This document shows, piece after piece, positions 7,587 to 14,807 of a stretch of DNA of 25,657 bases (the first letter of the stretch is position 1; the number at the start of each line of letters is the position of its first letter). The DNA is from a virus. Under the pieces are notes generated by a model. That model did no database searches, was not told the DNA's origin, and worked only from the letters and a program-made list of their open reading frames with translations. The position numbers were made by a program, and so were the translations under genes. The DNA is taken from positions 1 through 25,657 of the IMG/VR virus record IMGVR_UViG_3300015372_000020; one strand, written 5' to 3'.

Positions 7587-7979
7587 ATGGCAGTTGGAAT
7601 CAAGGACACCGAAGCTAACTCGATGATTACGGCCTACTGCAAGGGCACGTCCTACGGCGGCAATGCAGCCTTCTGGGTCAAGCTGCACACGGCCGATCCC
7701 GGCTCTGCTGGCACTACGGCCGCCGCAGGCAATACGACGAGACAGCAGGCGGCCTTCGGCACAGCCTCGGGAGGTTCGATCTCGACCAACGCTGATCTCG
7801 TTTGGACGAACGTAAGCACGGCCGAGACGTACTCGCACGTCTCGTTCTGGACCGCATCATCGGCAGGGACGTTCCTCGGCTCGGACGATCTCGCAGCCTC
7901 CAAGACGGTCGCCGTCGGCGACACCTTCACCATCGCATCCGGCTCGCTGACCGTCGCCATCACCCCCACAGCCGCCTAG
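7587..7979 (+). CDS. Small virion structural protein (phage LHTADPG-type)
   Basis: The gene encodes 130 residues, with the start fixed by GAGAGGAGG 6-7 bases before the ATG. WVKLHTADPGSAGTTAA near residue 30, a TTR-QQAAF turn, SHVSFWTASSAGTFLGSD and a closing VAVGDTFTIASGSLTVAIT are the landmarks of a small beta-rich family. I know it from phage structural gene clusters, often labelled tail fibre or virion protein without proof. The stop overlaps the GTG start of the long repeat protein (TAGTG), so the two are probably made together. Its place between capsid and connector genes also allows a head decoration or head-fibre role. Confidence 0.7.
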   Translation: MAVGIKDTEANSMITAYCKGTSYGGNAAFWVKLHTADPGSAGTTAAAGNTTRQQAAFGTASGGSISTNADLVWTNVSTAETYSHVSFWTASSAGTFLGSDDLAASKTVAVGDTFTIASGSLTVAITPTAA

Positions 7980-9862
7980 TGGCAAACCCCACCTTCCGTG
8001 CAGCCGGAACGTCCTCGTTCACGGCAAACAATGTTGCGAATCCGACCAGCCTCACACCGACGGCTCCGGCTTCACGGCAGTCTGGGGACCTCTTGCTCTG
8101 CGTTACCGAGAGCAGATCGAACTCCGCCACTGTCTCGACGCCGAGCGGCTGGAGCCTGCCGACAGGCTTCCCGGTCGCCTCGGGCACAGCCTCGGGCGGG
8201 AAAATCTATGTGTTCACGCGGATTGCTGATGGCACCGCGACGGACAGCCCGACGATCACCTGGACGGGGCTGACCACAGGCACGAGCGGTGACTCGTCCG
8301 GCGCACAGATTCTCGCCTGGACAGGCACGACTACAACGCTGGATGGCACGGTTGCCTCGTCTGATCTCTCGGCGCAGACGACCACCTCCGTCATCCCGGC
8401 GTTCACCACAGGCACGAACAACTCGCTCGTGGTCGGCATCGCCGTGAAGATTCTGGAGTCGTCAGGGCAGACCTCGACCGTTGCCACGTTCACCGAGCGC
8501 TACGACAACCAAACGACGACGGGCACCGGGCACGTCGTTGAGGTGTCCGACCTGTTCAAGACAGGCTCCAGCTCTGCGGGATCGTCGGGCACGGCGACGG
8601 TCACTTGGTCGGCGACGACCTCTGCTCGTGCGCTCACCTGCTCGGTCGGCTTCAAGTCCACGATGCAGACCGGAGCAACGACGACCGCGCTTACGGACAC
8701 GATCACAACGTCAGGCGTTCGCAAGACCTTCGGCACCACGACTACCTCGCTGTCGGACGGGATCACAACCTCCGGCGTGCGAAAGACGTTCGGCGTGACA
8801 AGCACGGCCCTCACCGACACGATCACCACGTCGGGCGTGCGAAAGACGTTCGCAGCTACGACGACTGCCCTGACGGACACCTTCACCACCGTCGGCAGGC
8901 TCGGTGCCTTCGCAGCCTCGGTCATGGCTGAGACGTTCAGCGTCGTCACGTCGGGCTTCAAAAAGACCTTCGGCGTGACAGCGACAGCGCTCACCGACAC
9001 CTTCACGACCTCGGGGGTACGCACGACGTTCGGGGCGACCACGACGACGGAAACGGTCAGCATCACTACGGCGGGGACGCGCACGAGGTTGGGAGCCTCC
9101 AGCACGTCCCTCAACTACTCCGTCTCGACGGACGGATTCGTAACAGGTGGCTTCCAGACCTATTTCGGCTCGGCGAGCATGGCACTCTCGGTCGGCATCA
9201 CGACCTCGGGCAGCCGCTCGACGTTCGCCACGACAAGTACGGGGCTGAACTTCAGCGCCACCTCCAGCGGCAGGAGAAATACATTCGCCTCCACCAGCAC
9301 AGCGTTGAATCTCGGCCTTACGACATCCGCGATCCGCAGCACGTTCGGCGTGAGCGCGATGGGCGAGGTGTTTGCCGTAACGAGTACGGGTGTACGCACC
9401 ACCTTCGACTCGACCACCACAGCGCTGCTGTTCCAGATTCTCACAACCGCCTCGGGCGCGTTCGGTTCGTCAGCATTTGGCCTGCATTTCGGTGCCAGCA
9501 CGAGTGGCACGCGCACGACATTCGGCGTGACAGCCACCCACCGCTACATCTTCGGCGGAATGGGACCATTTGGGCCACCGATTGCCGGGTTCCTGTTCAC
9601 CCCGGCATCCACCTCGACACGCGAGACATTTGCCTCCGCGTCGATGGCGCTCAACTACATCGGTGTCACCGACGGCGTGGTGTTGGTGTACGGCGACAGC
9701 GCAATGAATTTGATCTTCCACATCAATTCCCAATGGGCCGCCACGGTGATCGGCGGGGAATGGGACAGCGGAACCATCGACTTCGGCGAGCAACCGCCGC
9801 TCGGACTTGAACTCGGGAAGTCGGGGCGCGTAGCGGTGCCTGTCGGCGGGAGGATCACATGA
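7979..9862 (+). CDS. Thr/Ser-rich tandem-repeat virion protein (probable fibre or decoration)
   Basis: From the GTG at 7979, overlapping the preceding stop, the protein has 627 residues. Residues about 1-225 form a jelly-roll-like domain (GDLLLCVTESRSNSATV, PSGW, ILAWTGT, LVVGIAVKI, TVTWSATTSARALTCSVGFK), a type seen in many phage fibre proteins. Residues 232-582 are about 17 copies of a mostly 20-residue repeat with consensus G-x-T-x-T-A-L-x-x-x-x-T-T-S-G-x-R-x-T-F. A Gly-rich break comes near residue 525, then an EWDSGTIDFGEQPPLGLELG end. Ser and Thr make up around 40 % of the repeat region. It has no signal peptide or membrane span. Its location next to the capsid gene suggests a head fibre or appended adhesin; a tail fibre is the alternative. 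The stop overlaps the next gene by ATGA. Confidence 0.75.
   Translation: MANPTFRAAGTSSFTANNVANPTSLTPTAPASRQSGDLLLCVTESRSNSATVSTPSGWSLPTGFPVASGTASGGKIYVFTRIADGTATDSPTITWTGLTTGTSGDSSGAQILAWTGTTTTLDGTVASSDLSAQTTTSVIPAFTTGTNNSLVVGIAVKILESSGQTSTVATFTERYDNQTTTGTGHVVEVSDLFKTGSSSAGSSGTATVTWSATTSARALTCSVGFKSTMQTGATTTALTDTITTSGVRKTFGTTTTSLSDGITTSGVRKTFGVTSTALTDTITTSGVRKTFAATTTALTDTFTTVGRLGAFAASVMAETFSVVTSGFKKTFGVTATALTDTFTTSGVRTTFGATTTTETVSITTAGTRTRLGASSTSLNYSVSTDGFVTGGFQTYFGSASMALSVGITTSGSRSTFATTSTGLNFSATSSGRRNTFASTSTALNLGLTTSAIRSTFGVSAMGEVFAVTSTGVRTTFDSTTTALLFQILTTASGAFGSSAFGLHFGASTSGTRTTFGVTATHRYIFGGMGPFGPPIAGFLFTPASTSTRETFASASMALNYIGVTDGVVLVYGDSAMNLIFHINSQWAATVIGGEWDSGTIDFGEQPPLGLELGKSGRVAVPVGGRIT
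8672..9725 (+). repeat. 60-bp tandem coding repeats
   Basis: Units begin at 8672, 8732, 8792, 8852, 8912, 8972 and 9032 with an exact 60-base period. After an enlarged unit at 9092 (75 bases) they resume at 9167, 9227, 9287, 9347 and 9407, then become irregular from 9464 on. The first three units share long nearly identical blocks around the GTTCGCAAGAC / GTGCGAAAGAC segment. Later units keep only the protein pattern. This looks like growth at the 5' end of the array, or homogenisation there. Confidence 0.9.
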
Positions 9863-10488
9863 CGCAGATCATTTCCTTTGAGGACTACACGCCTCCGGCT
9901 CGCTTCGATTCGATCCCCTGGAGCGAGGTACGGATTGAGGAGAGCGACACCGACACGCTCTCCGACGACACGATCTGGACGCAGATCGACGTGATCGCGC
10001 TCTCGCCGACGGATGTGGACCCGGCCGACCCTCAGAGCAGGAGCTTCACCACGTCGCTTGCCAGCAGCACGGCCGACCTTTGGTATCGCGTCATCTTCGC
10101 CGACGGCAGCAGCAACGTCAGCCTTCCGTCCATCCCGGCGCAGAACAGCGAATTCCTCACCGCGCCCTACGCCAGCGTCGATGAGTTGGCTCGGCTGGTG
10201 AAGGTCGATGCCACGGCTCGTCATGCGGCCTTGGAGCGCGTCCTGATCGCAGCGTCACGGGAAATCGACCATGAGGTCGGCAACTCCGACGCCCCCTACG
10301 CCAATCCGCCTGCGCTCGCAGTCGAAGTCTGTCTGGAACGCGCCGTGGAGCATTGGCAGCAGGCGCAGTCACCGTTCGGTCTGATCGGTGCTGGCGGCGT
10401 TGAATCACCCGCCTTCGCCACGAGCAATTCCTGGGAGCGCCATGCCGTAAAGCTGGCTCCGCTGAAGATGGAATGGGGGATCGCATGA
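9859..10488 (+). CDS. Head-tail connector (adaptor) protein with N-terminal FN3-like domain
   Basis: The gene encodes 209 residues. The C-terminal part, starting YASVDELARLVKVDATARHAALERVLIAASREID (about residues 103-137) and ending with a helix around ALAVEVCLERAVEHWQQAQSPFG, is the helical pattern of gp6-like head-tail adaptors that bind below the portal. Residues about 20-95 look like a fibronectin type III or Ig-like beta domain (VRIEESDTD, LWYRVIFADGSSNVSLPSIPA). That makes the protein longer than the usual 100-150 residues. Both ends overlap neighbours by ATGA, so it belongs to the connector operon. The added domain may decorate the neck. Confidence 0.75.
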   Translation: MTQIISFEDYTPPARFDSIPWSEVRIEESDTDTLSDDTIWTQIDVIALSPTDVDPADPQSRSFTTSLASSTADLWYRVIFADGSSNVSLPSIPAQNSEFLTAPYASVDELARLVKVDATARHAALERVLIAASREIDHEVGNSDAPYANPPALAVEVCLERAVEHWQQAQSPFGLIGAGGVESPAFATSNSWERHAVKLAPLKMEWGIA

Positions 10489-10904
10489 GCGACGCCCCAA
10501 CGATCATGCGGGCCATCGCTGACCTTCTCCTCGACGCGCTCTCGGACATTGAGGACCTTCAGGTCGAGCCGTCGATGATGTGGAATCCGACCCCGCCTGC
10601 GATTGATATGTACCCCGCCGATCCGTTCTTCGCCGACATCGCCTACGGGCAGGTGAGCGAACTCAGCTTCGTCATCCGCGCCCGCGTCAATACCCCCGAC
10701 CGCGAAGGAGCGCAGGAACTCTTGCTCAGTCTCATGGACCCCGGATCAGATACCGCCGTGCGAACGGCGCTGTTCGCCGACCAGCAGATCGGCAACTCGG
10801 TTCAGAACTCGTATTGCGGCCCACCTAGCGAGTGGGGGTTCTTCACCGATCCGGGCGGATCGGCCCTCCTGGGATGCACATGGCTACTGACGGTGCAGCC
10901 GTGA
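10485..10904 (+). CDS. Tail terminator-like / head-tail joining protein
   Basis: The gene encodes 139 residues from the ATG at 10485, which overlaps the previous stop and has GGGGGAT upstream. The pattern is an N-terminal helix (IMRAIADLLLDALSDIEDLQV), then YPADPFFADIAYGQVSELSFVIRARVNTPDREGAQELLLSLMDPGSDTAVRTALF and a beta ending CTWLLTVQP. It matches the small ring proteins that close the tail tube or join head to tail, where a ferredoxin-like sheet with an RVNTxDREGAQELLxxLMDP segment is common. Position directly after the connector supports this. Exact ring identity (stopper versus terminator) cannot be told by eye. Confidence 0.7.
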   Translation: MSDAPTIMRAIADLLLDALSDIEDLQVEPSMMWNPTPPAIDMYPADPFFADIAYGQVSELSFVIRARVNTPDREGAQELLLSLMDPGSDTAVRTALFADQQIGNSVQNSYCGPPSEWGFFTDPGGSALLGCTWLLTVQP

Positions 10905-12094
10905 GAATCCTGTGGCTCTCCAACGCATTTTGGGCACCCTCCGGCTACGGCGAGCAGACGAACCTATTTCTGCGCCGCCTTCAGGCACTCGGCCACGACG
11001 TTGCCATGATGTGCAACTTCGGCATCCAAGAGGCGCGGTGGGAAATCCAGGGGATCACGACCTACCCGGCCGACGGCTCCTGGGGCAACAAGGCGCTGCC
11101 GACGTACATCAAGGACTTCAACGCCGACCTAGTGATCTCGCTGGCCGACGCTCACGTTTTCAAGGTGGACGAGTGGCAGGACGACATCGGCGCTCCGATG
11201 GGCCTATGGGCACCGCTCGACCATTACCCGATCCCGCCGCCGATCCTGCACGTCCTACAGGACAAGCGCATCCAGCCCATCGCCATGAGCCGCTTCGGGC
11301 AGGAGTGGATGGAGGTTTTCAAGCTGAAGCCGCTCTACGTGCCGCACGGCGTCGATACGGAGCTGTTCAAGCCGAGGCCGGAGATCAAGGCAGCGGTGCG
11401 GAAGGAATTGGGCATCGACCAGGACGCCTTCCTGGTCGGAATGGTCGCCGCGAATCGCGGTCAGGTCGTCCACCGCAAGGCGTACCCGGAGGCGCTACAG
11501 GCGTTCGCGGCGTTCGCCAAGCGCCATGACGACGCCTACCTCTACGCGCACACCGAGGCGAACACGCACGTCGGGATGAACCTTGACCTGATCGCTACCG
11601 CCTGCGACACGCCGGAGGGCCGCGTGCGCTTCCCCGAGGATGCGATCTGGCACCTCGGGATGCCCGCCTCGACGTTGGCGTCGATCTACCAGGCGTTCGA
11701 CGTGCTGCTTCAGCCGTCGATGGGCGAGGGCTTCGGCATCCCGATTGTCGAGGCGCAGGCGTGCGGCGTTCCCGTCATCACGTCTGACCACTCGGCCATG
11801 AGTGAGCTGGCTGGCCCCGGCTGGCTCGTGGACGGACAGCCCTTCTGGGACAACGCCGGGGTGTCCTGGTTCTTCATGCCCTTCGTGCCGTCGATCATCG
11901 CGGCCCTGGAAGCCGCCTACGAAGCACGAGGCGACCAGGAGCGCAGCGACAAATGCGTCGAGTTCGCCTCGCAGTACGACGCCGACAAGGTGCTGATCGA
12001 ATATTGGCTGCCCGCCCTGGAGCAGCTAGTCCCGGCCGAATCACGACAGGTCCGCCGTGCCCGTGAGCGCAAGACAGCGAAGGTCACGGCATGA
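10901..12094 (+). CDS. GT-B fold glycosyltransferase (GT4-like)
   Basis: Retaining glycosyltransferase, presumably transferring a sugar from a nucleotide-sugar donor. From the GTG at 10901 (GTGA overlap with the previous stop) it has 397 residues; in-frame ATGs at 10874 and 10880 are alternatives. The N-terminus RILWLSNAFWAPSGYGEQT has the Gly-rich acceptor-side loop of GT4 enzymes. The donor-side domain holds VGMVAANRGQVVHRKAYPEALQAFA and the E-x7-E motif (Glu276 and Glu284 in MGEGFGIPIVEA), followed by CGVPVITSDHSAMSEL. All key elements are intact, so it should be active. No membrane segment is seen. It is the first of three consecutive glycosyltransferase genes inside the structural operon. 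Confidence 0.9.
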   Translation: MRILWLSNAFWAPSGYGEQTNLFLRRLQALGHDVAMMCNFGIQEARWEIQGITTYPADGSWGNKALPTYIKDFNADLVISLADAHVFKVDEWQDDIGAPMGLWAPLDHYPIPPPILHVLQDKRIQPIAMSRFGQEWMEVFKLKPLYVPHGVDTELFKPRPEIKAAVRKELGIDQDAFLVGMVAANRGQVVHRKAYPEALQAFAAFAKRHDDAYLYAHTEANTHVGMNLDLIATACDTPEGRVRFPEDAIWHLGMPASTLASIYQAFDVLLQPSMGEGFGIPIVEAQACGVPVITSDHSAMSELAGPGWLVDGQPFWDNAGVSWFFMPFVPSIIAALEAAYEARGDQERSDKCVEFASQYDADKVLIEYWLPALEQLVPAESRQVRRARERKTAKVTA

Positions 12095-12765
12095 ACATTC
12101 TCATCGTCGGCATCTACCTGAGCGACATCCCGAACACGCAGGAGCATCTAGCCGGGGTGTTCGGCGCGAGCCAGGAGCATGAGGTCGAACAGCGTTGGAT
12201 GGAAATGACCGAGGCGACGAAAGAGCCGAAGTACCCGGCCTTGAACCGCCTGCTCAAAGACGTGGAGAAATTCGACTTCGTGGTCGTCACCGACGACGAC
12301 ACGAACCTCGCGGAAGGCTGGCTCGACTCGTACATCGCCGTGCAGAAGCAGCTCGGCTTCGCGCTTGCTCAACCCGCGCACCTTCCGGGCAGCATCCACA
12401 CCTACCCGATCAACAGTCGCCACGACGATTTGCTCGGCCGCGAGACGCGGTTCGTGGAGATCGGGCCGCTGTTCTCGGTCGCCCGCGTTGCCTACCCACA
12501 CATCTTCCCGTTCGACAAGGGCGCGGAGCAGGGATGGGGGCTGGACCTGATCTGGCCGTACCGCTTGAAAGAGGAGCATCTGAAGCTCGGGGTGATCGAC
12601 GCCTACCCGATCATGCACAACATGAGGCCGCAAGGTCTGACGTACTCCTACGACCTCGCGCATATCGACCGCTCAGAGCTACTGCAAGACGAGCCGCATC
12701 TTCCCGTCCACGAGGCTCAGGTCGAAGTGATGGCCTACCCGCTGATGTTGGCGGTGCCGGACTGA
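12091..12765 (+). CDS. GT-A-like glycosyltransferase (DUF707-like)
   Basis: The gene encodes 224 residues. The N-terminal MNILIVGIYLSDI begins a Rossmann-like fold, and FDFVVVTDDDTNLAEGWLDSYI carries a DxD-type acidic triplet (Asp68-Asp70) expected to bind metal and nucleotide-sugar. Later GPLFSVARVAYPHIFPF, WGLDLIWPYRL and GVIDAYPIMHNMRP resemble the acceptor half of DUF707-type glycosyltransferases, where a WGLDxxW segment is characteristic. It overlaps both neighbouring glycosyltransferase genes (ATGA before, TGATG after), so the three are likely co-translated. Donor and acceptor are unknown. The family call is from memory of the motif pattern. Confidence 0.75.
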   Translation: MNILIVGIYLSDIPNTQEHLAGVFGASQEHEVEQRWMEMTEATKEPKYPALNRLLKDVEKFDFVVVTDDDTNLAEGWLDSYIAVQKQLGFALAQPAHLPGSIHTYPINSRHDDLLGRETRFVEIGPLFSVARVAYPHIFPFDKGAEQGWGLDLIWPYRLKEEHLKLGVIDAYPIMHNMRPQGLTYSYDLAHIDRSELLQDEPHLPVHEAQVEVMAYPLMLAVPD

Positions 12766-13388
12766 TGCTCACCATACTCTGCGTCACGCGCTACGCACCG
12801 CACGCTGGCCGCTTCCTGCAAGCGTTCGATGATCTGGCCGATCTACTCGACGGCGAAATGGTCGAGTACGACGGTTCGCACATTCGGACCATCGAAGATG
12901 CGTTGGACGAAGCGGTGGCTGAGTGCGCTGACGGTTACATCCTGCGCCTGGATGACGATGAATTGCCGTCGCCGGAAATGGTCGAATGGCTCAGGGATTG
13001 CTCCTATGAAGCCGCAGACCATTGGTGCTTCCCCCGACTACACCTCTGGGGCGATACGCACCACTACATTCCAACGCCACCGCTGTACCCAGACCTGCAA
13101 ACGCGGCTGTCGATCAAGGCAAAATCCGGGGGACGACACAGGGTTCACGACGGATCGCCTTACGGCTCAGGCGAGCAAGCACCTGTCGCTATTGAGCATC
13201 ACAAGTTTCTCGTCCGGCGTAGAGAAGAACGCGAATCTCTGCTCAATGAGTACCGCCGCCTTCGGCACGATGCCGACCAATGGACAGTGTTTTCGGTGCC
13301 AGAGTTATTCGCTGAGTCTCTACAGGTCGTAGAAAGGGAGGAGCGGCCCATACCGCTCGTAACAGTGAAAGGAGTGAGGAATGGCTAA
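12765..13388 (+). CDS. GT2-like glycosyltransferase, compact
   Basis: The gene encodes 207 residues from the ATG at 12765. LTILCVTRYAPHAGRFLQAFDDLADLL, then IRTIEDALDEAVAECADGYILRLDDDELPSPEMVEWL, gives the GT-A N-terminal half with an acidic triplet Asp63-Asp65. WCFPRLHLWG, LYPDLQTRL and HDGSPYGSG follow as the likely acceptor side. The closing VAIEHHKFLVRRREERESLLNEYRRLRHDAD resembles the C-terminal helix of prophage GT2-type enzymes. It overlaps the major tail protein gene by 8 bases (ATGGCTAA), so the whole cassette sits seamlessly in the late operon and was not inserted with its own promoter. Confidence 0.8.
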   Translation: MLTILCVTRYAPHAGRFLQAFDDLADLLDGEMVEYDGSHIRTIEDALDEAVAECADGYILRLDDDELPSPEMVEWLRDCSYEAADHWCFPRLHLWGDTHHYIPTPPLYPDLQTRLSIKAKSGGRHRVHDGSPYGSGEQAPVAIEHHKFLVRRREERESLLNEYRRLRHDADQWTVFSVPELFAESLQVVEREERPIPLVTVKGVRNG

Positions 13389-13812
13389 GTTCCTCAATAC
13401 CAGCGACAAGGTGGTGGTGAATAACCAGGACCTGTCGCTGCACGCCTTCCGTCTGGACTCTCCTCAGACGAAGGAACAGGTCGATGTGTCCGGGTTTTCC
13501 AACACCCTGACGCGCGAGTTCCTGGCCGGGTTGGAGGACGCCACCATCACCATCGGCTTCCTTCAGGACTTCGGTGCCAACAGCGTCCACGCGACGCTCT
13601 ACCCGCTCTACCAGGGTGGGAGCGCGTTCCCTATCTACATTCAGCCGGATGGTCGTCTCGGCACCGCTGCCACGAACCCGCTGTTCGGCGGCTCGGCGCT
13701 CATGTTCGACTACAACGGCCTGTCTGGAGAGCTGAACGCGCGTGGCGAGATCGAAGCCTCGTTCAAGCCCGCCCCGGACTCGCTGTTCACCTGGGGCACG
13801 GTCGCTCCGTAG
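13381..13812 (+). CDS. Major tail (tube) protein
   Basis: The gene encodes 143 residues behind a strong AAAGGAGTGAGGA binding site. The sequence has the tube-protein pattern of many siphoviruses. It starts MAKFLNTSDKVVVNNQDLSLHAF, has a VDVSGFSNTLTREFLAGLEDATITIGFLQDFGANSVHATLYPLYQGGSAFPIYIQP core and ends with a GELNARGEIEASFKP strand. It would polymerise in hexameric rings around the tape measure protein. The gene follows the glycosyltransferases directly, so it is one possible glycosylation target besides the repeat protein. Confidence 0.85.
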   Translation: MAKFLNTSDKVVVNNQDLSLHAFRLDSPQTKEQVDVSGFSNTLTREFLAGLEDATITIGFLQDFGANSVHATLYPLYQGGSAFPIYIQPDGRLGTAATNPLFGGSALMFDYNGLSGELNARGEIEASFKPAPDSLFTWGTVAP

Positions 13813-13815
13813 CTG

Positions 13816-14190
13816 ATGGCGGCCGAGTTTCGGCCCTACCTGGTTGTCAAGAACTACCGCCCGTTCGTTCAGGCGATCAATCGGGCTGGACCCGAGACGA
13901 AGGCCGCCGTCACTACTGCTCTGAAGGCCATCGGCGAACCTGTGCGTGCCGACGCTGCGCGTCGCCTGGAGCCGTACAGCAAGAAATCCGCTGCTGGATA
14001 CAAGGTGAGTGTCACGACACGCAGCGTGAAAATCCGGCAGTCACTTCGCAAGACGACAGGGGAACATCCTGAGTACGGCGACCTGCAAATGAAGCGAGCT
14101 TTGCTTCCAGCGCGGAAAGCGAATAGTCTCCGCACGACGGAAGAATTCCACAAGGCTCTCGACGTGGTAATTGCTCACTTCTACAGGTAG
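13816..14190 (+). CDS. HK97 gp10-like neck/tail component
   Basis: The gene encodes 124 residues. The N-terminal helix region (FVQAINRAGPETKAAVTTALKAIGEPVRADAARRLEPYSKKSAAGYKVSV), followed by a basic beta part and a PALLPARKANSLRTTEEFHKALDVVIAHF-like end, fits the gp10-type minor tail or neck family. That family contains a long helix and a (P)YSG/KKSA turn. The start ATG at 13816 has almost no Shine-Dalgarno sequence and lies 3 bases after the previous stop, so it probably depends on re-initiation. Here the gene comes after the major tail gene, while in most phages it precedes it. No other function was recognised. Confidence 0.6.
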   Translation: MAAEFRPYLVVKNYRPFVQAINRAGPETKAAVTTALKAIGEPVRADAARRLEPYSKKSAAGYKVSVTTRSVKIRQSLRKTTGEHPEYGDLQMKRALLPARKANSLRTTEEFHKALDVVIAHFYR

Positions 14191-14199
14191 GTGATTCGT

Positions 14200-14700
14200 A
14201 TGGCGGATGACATGACAGTCGCTCCGCAAGAGGAAGGTTTTGAGTACCAGGGCGAGTTCTATCGCTGGCGTGTATCGGACGTGGGCAAGGACCTCATGCT
14301 CATCGACTACTTCACGCATATGCCCGTGCAGGAGTTCTTCGACATCGTGGACGACGCCCTAGAGCGAGGCCGCGCCCCCGTTCTGATGGCGCTGATGGCA
14401 ACGTCGATCCGCGCCGCCCATCCCGAGCGATCCGTCGAACGGATCAGCAGGCTGGTCATGGATATGCCGCTCGGTGAAGTCAGCTTCGTCGGTGGCGACG
14501 AGGATGCAGGTATCGCTGTCGATCTGCCGTCTCCTGGCGAGGCGGCCAACGGGGATGGGCCGAACCCCCCGGACCTTACGACCGAGAGGACTACGAACGG
14601 AGCATCGTCCGACGAGCGCTTATTGCCGCCGACCGACCCGCCAAGTCCCCCGGCGACCTCCGAACTGGAATCCGAGAAATTCAACGTGACCCCGGACTGA
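14200..14700 (+). CDS. Tail assembly chaperone (gpG-like, unshifted product)
   Basis: The gene encodes 166 residues from the ATG at 14200 (AGGTGA about 7 bases upstream; GTG at 14191 is an alternative). The N-terminal domain FEYQGEFYRWRVSDVGKDLMLIDYFTHMPVQEFFDIVDDALE and the following helices resemble actinophage tail chaperones that coat the tape measure protein during assembly. After the C-run near 14565 the zero-frame continues as a Pro/Thr/Ser-rich disordered tail (TTERTTNGASSDERLLPPTDPP), typical of the non-conserved end of the G product. The position between tail tube and tape measure genes is diagnostic. The shifted product is listed separately. Confidence 0.85.
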   Translation: MADDMTVAPQEEGFEYQGEFYRWRVSDVGKDLMLIDYFTHMPVQEFFDIVDDALERGRAPVLMALMATSIRAAHPERSVERISRLVMDMPLGEVSFVGGDEDAGIAVDLPSPGEAANGDGPNPPDLTTERTTNGASSDERLLPPTDPPSPPATSELESEKFNVTPD

Positions 14701-14807
14701 TGTGCCGACCGTGGGTATTGCACTTCTACCCCGGCCTCACGCCAGATCGGATGCAGGAAATCTCTCTGGCCCTCTACGTCTCCATGTTCAACTCGCTGCC
14801 TGAATAA
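14200..14807 (+). CDS. Tail assembly chaperone G-T fusion by -1 ribosomal frameshift
   Basis: A -1 shift near 14571 joins the G frame to a frame open from 14478 to the TAA at 14805-14807, giving about 202 residues. The shifted part reads GPYDREDYERSIVRRALIAA onward, is rich in Arg and helix formers and ends LALYVSMFNSLPE. That is far more protein-like than the disordered zero-frame tail. Its ATG at 14700 has no ribosome binding site and would give only 35 residues, so fusion is the better explanation. The TAA overlaps the tape measure ATG (TAATG). A small amount of G-T product recruiting tape measure to G is the standard lambda-type arrangement. Confidence 0.85.
14565..14571 (+). promoter_or_regulatory. 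Slippery heptamer C CCC CCG for -1 frameshifting
   Basis: In the zero frame the codons are AAC CCC CCG GAC. Slipping back one base re-pairs CCC with CCC in the P site and CCG with CCC in the A site, fitting the X XXY YYZ rule. It is the only good slippery run found in the stretch where both frames are open (14478-14700). No clear pseudoknot was identified downstream by eye. Confidence 0.7.

Noticed and set aside
8500-9114. A 204-codon minus-strand open frame opposite the repeat gene
   Set aside because: It is a Val/Ser/Pro-rich shadow of the 60-bp repeats, with no binding site and no independent protein character.
8672-9725. Possible CRISPR array
   Set aside because: The repeats are contiguous, in frame and lack unique spacers; they encode a protein.
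14700-14807. Separate 35-residue gene starting at ATG 14700
   Set aside because: There is no ribosome binding site, and the frame continues far upstream as a protein-like sequence, better explained by the -1 frameshift.
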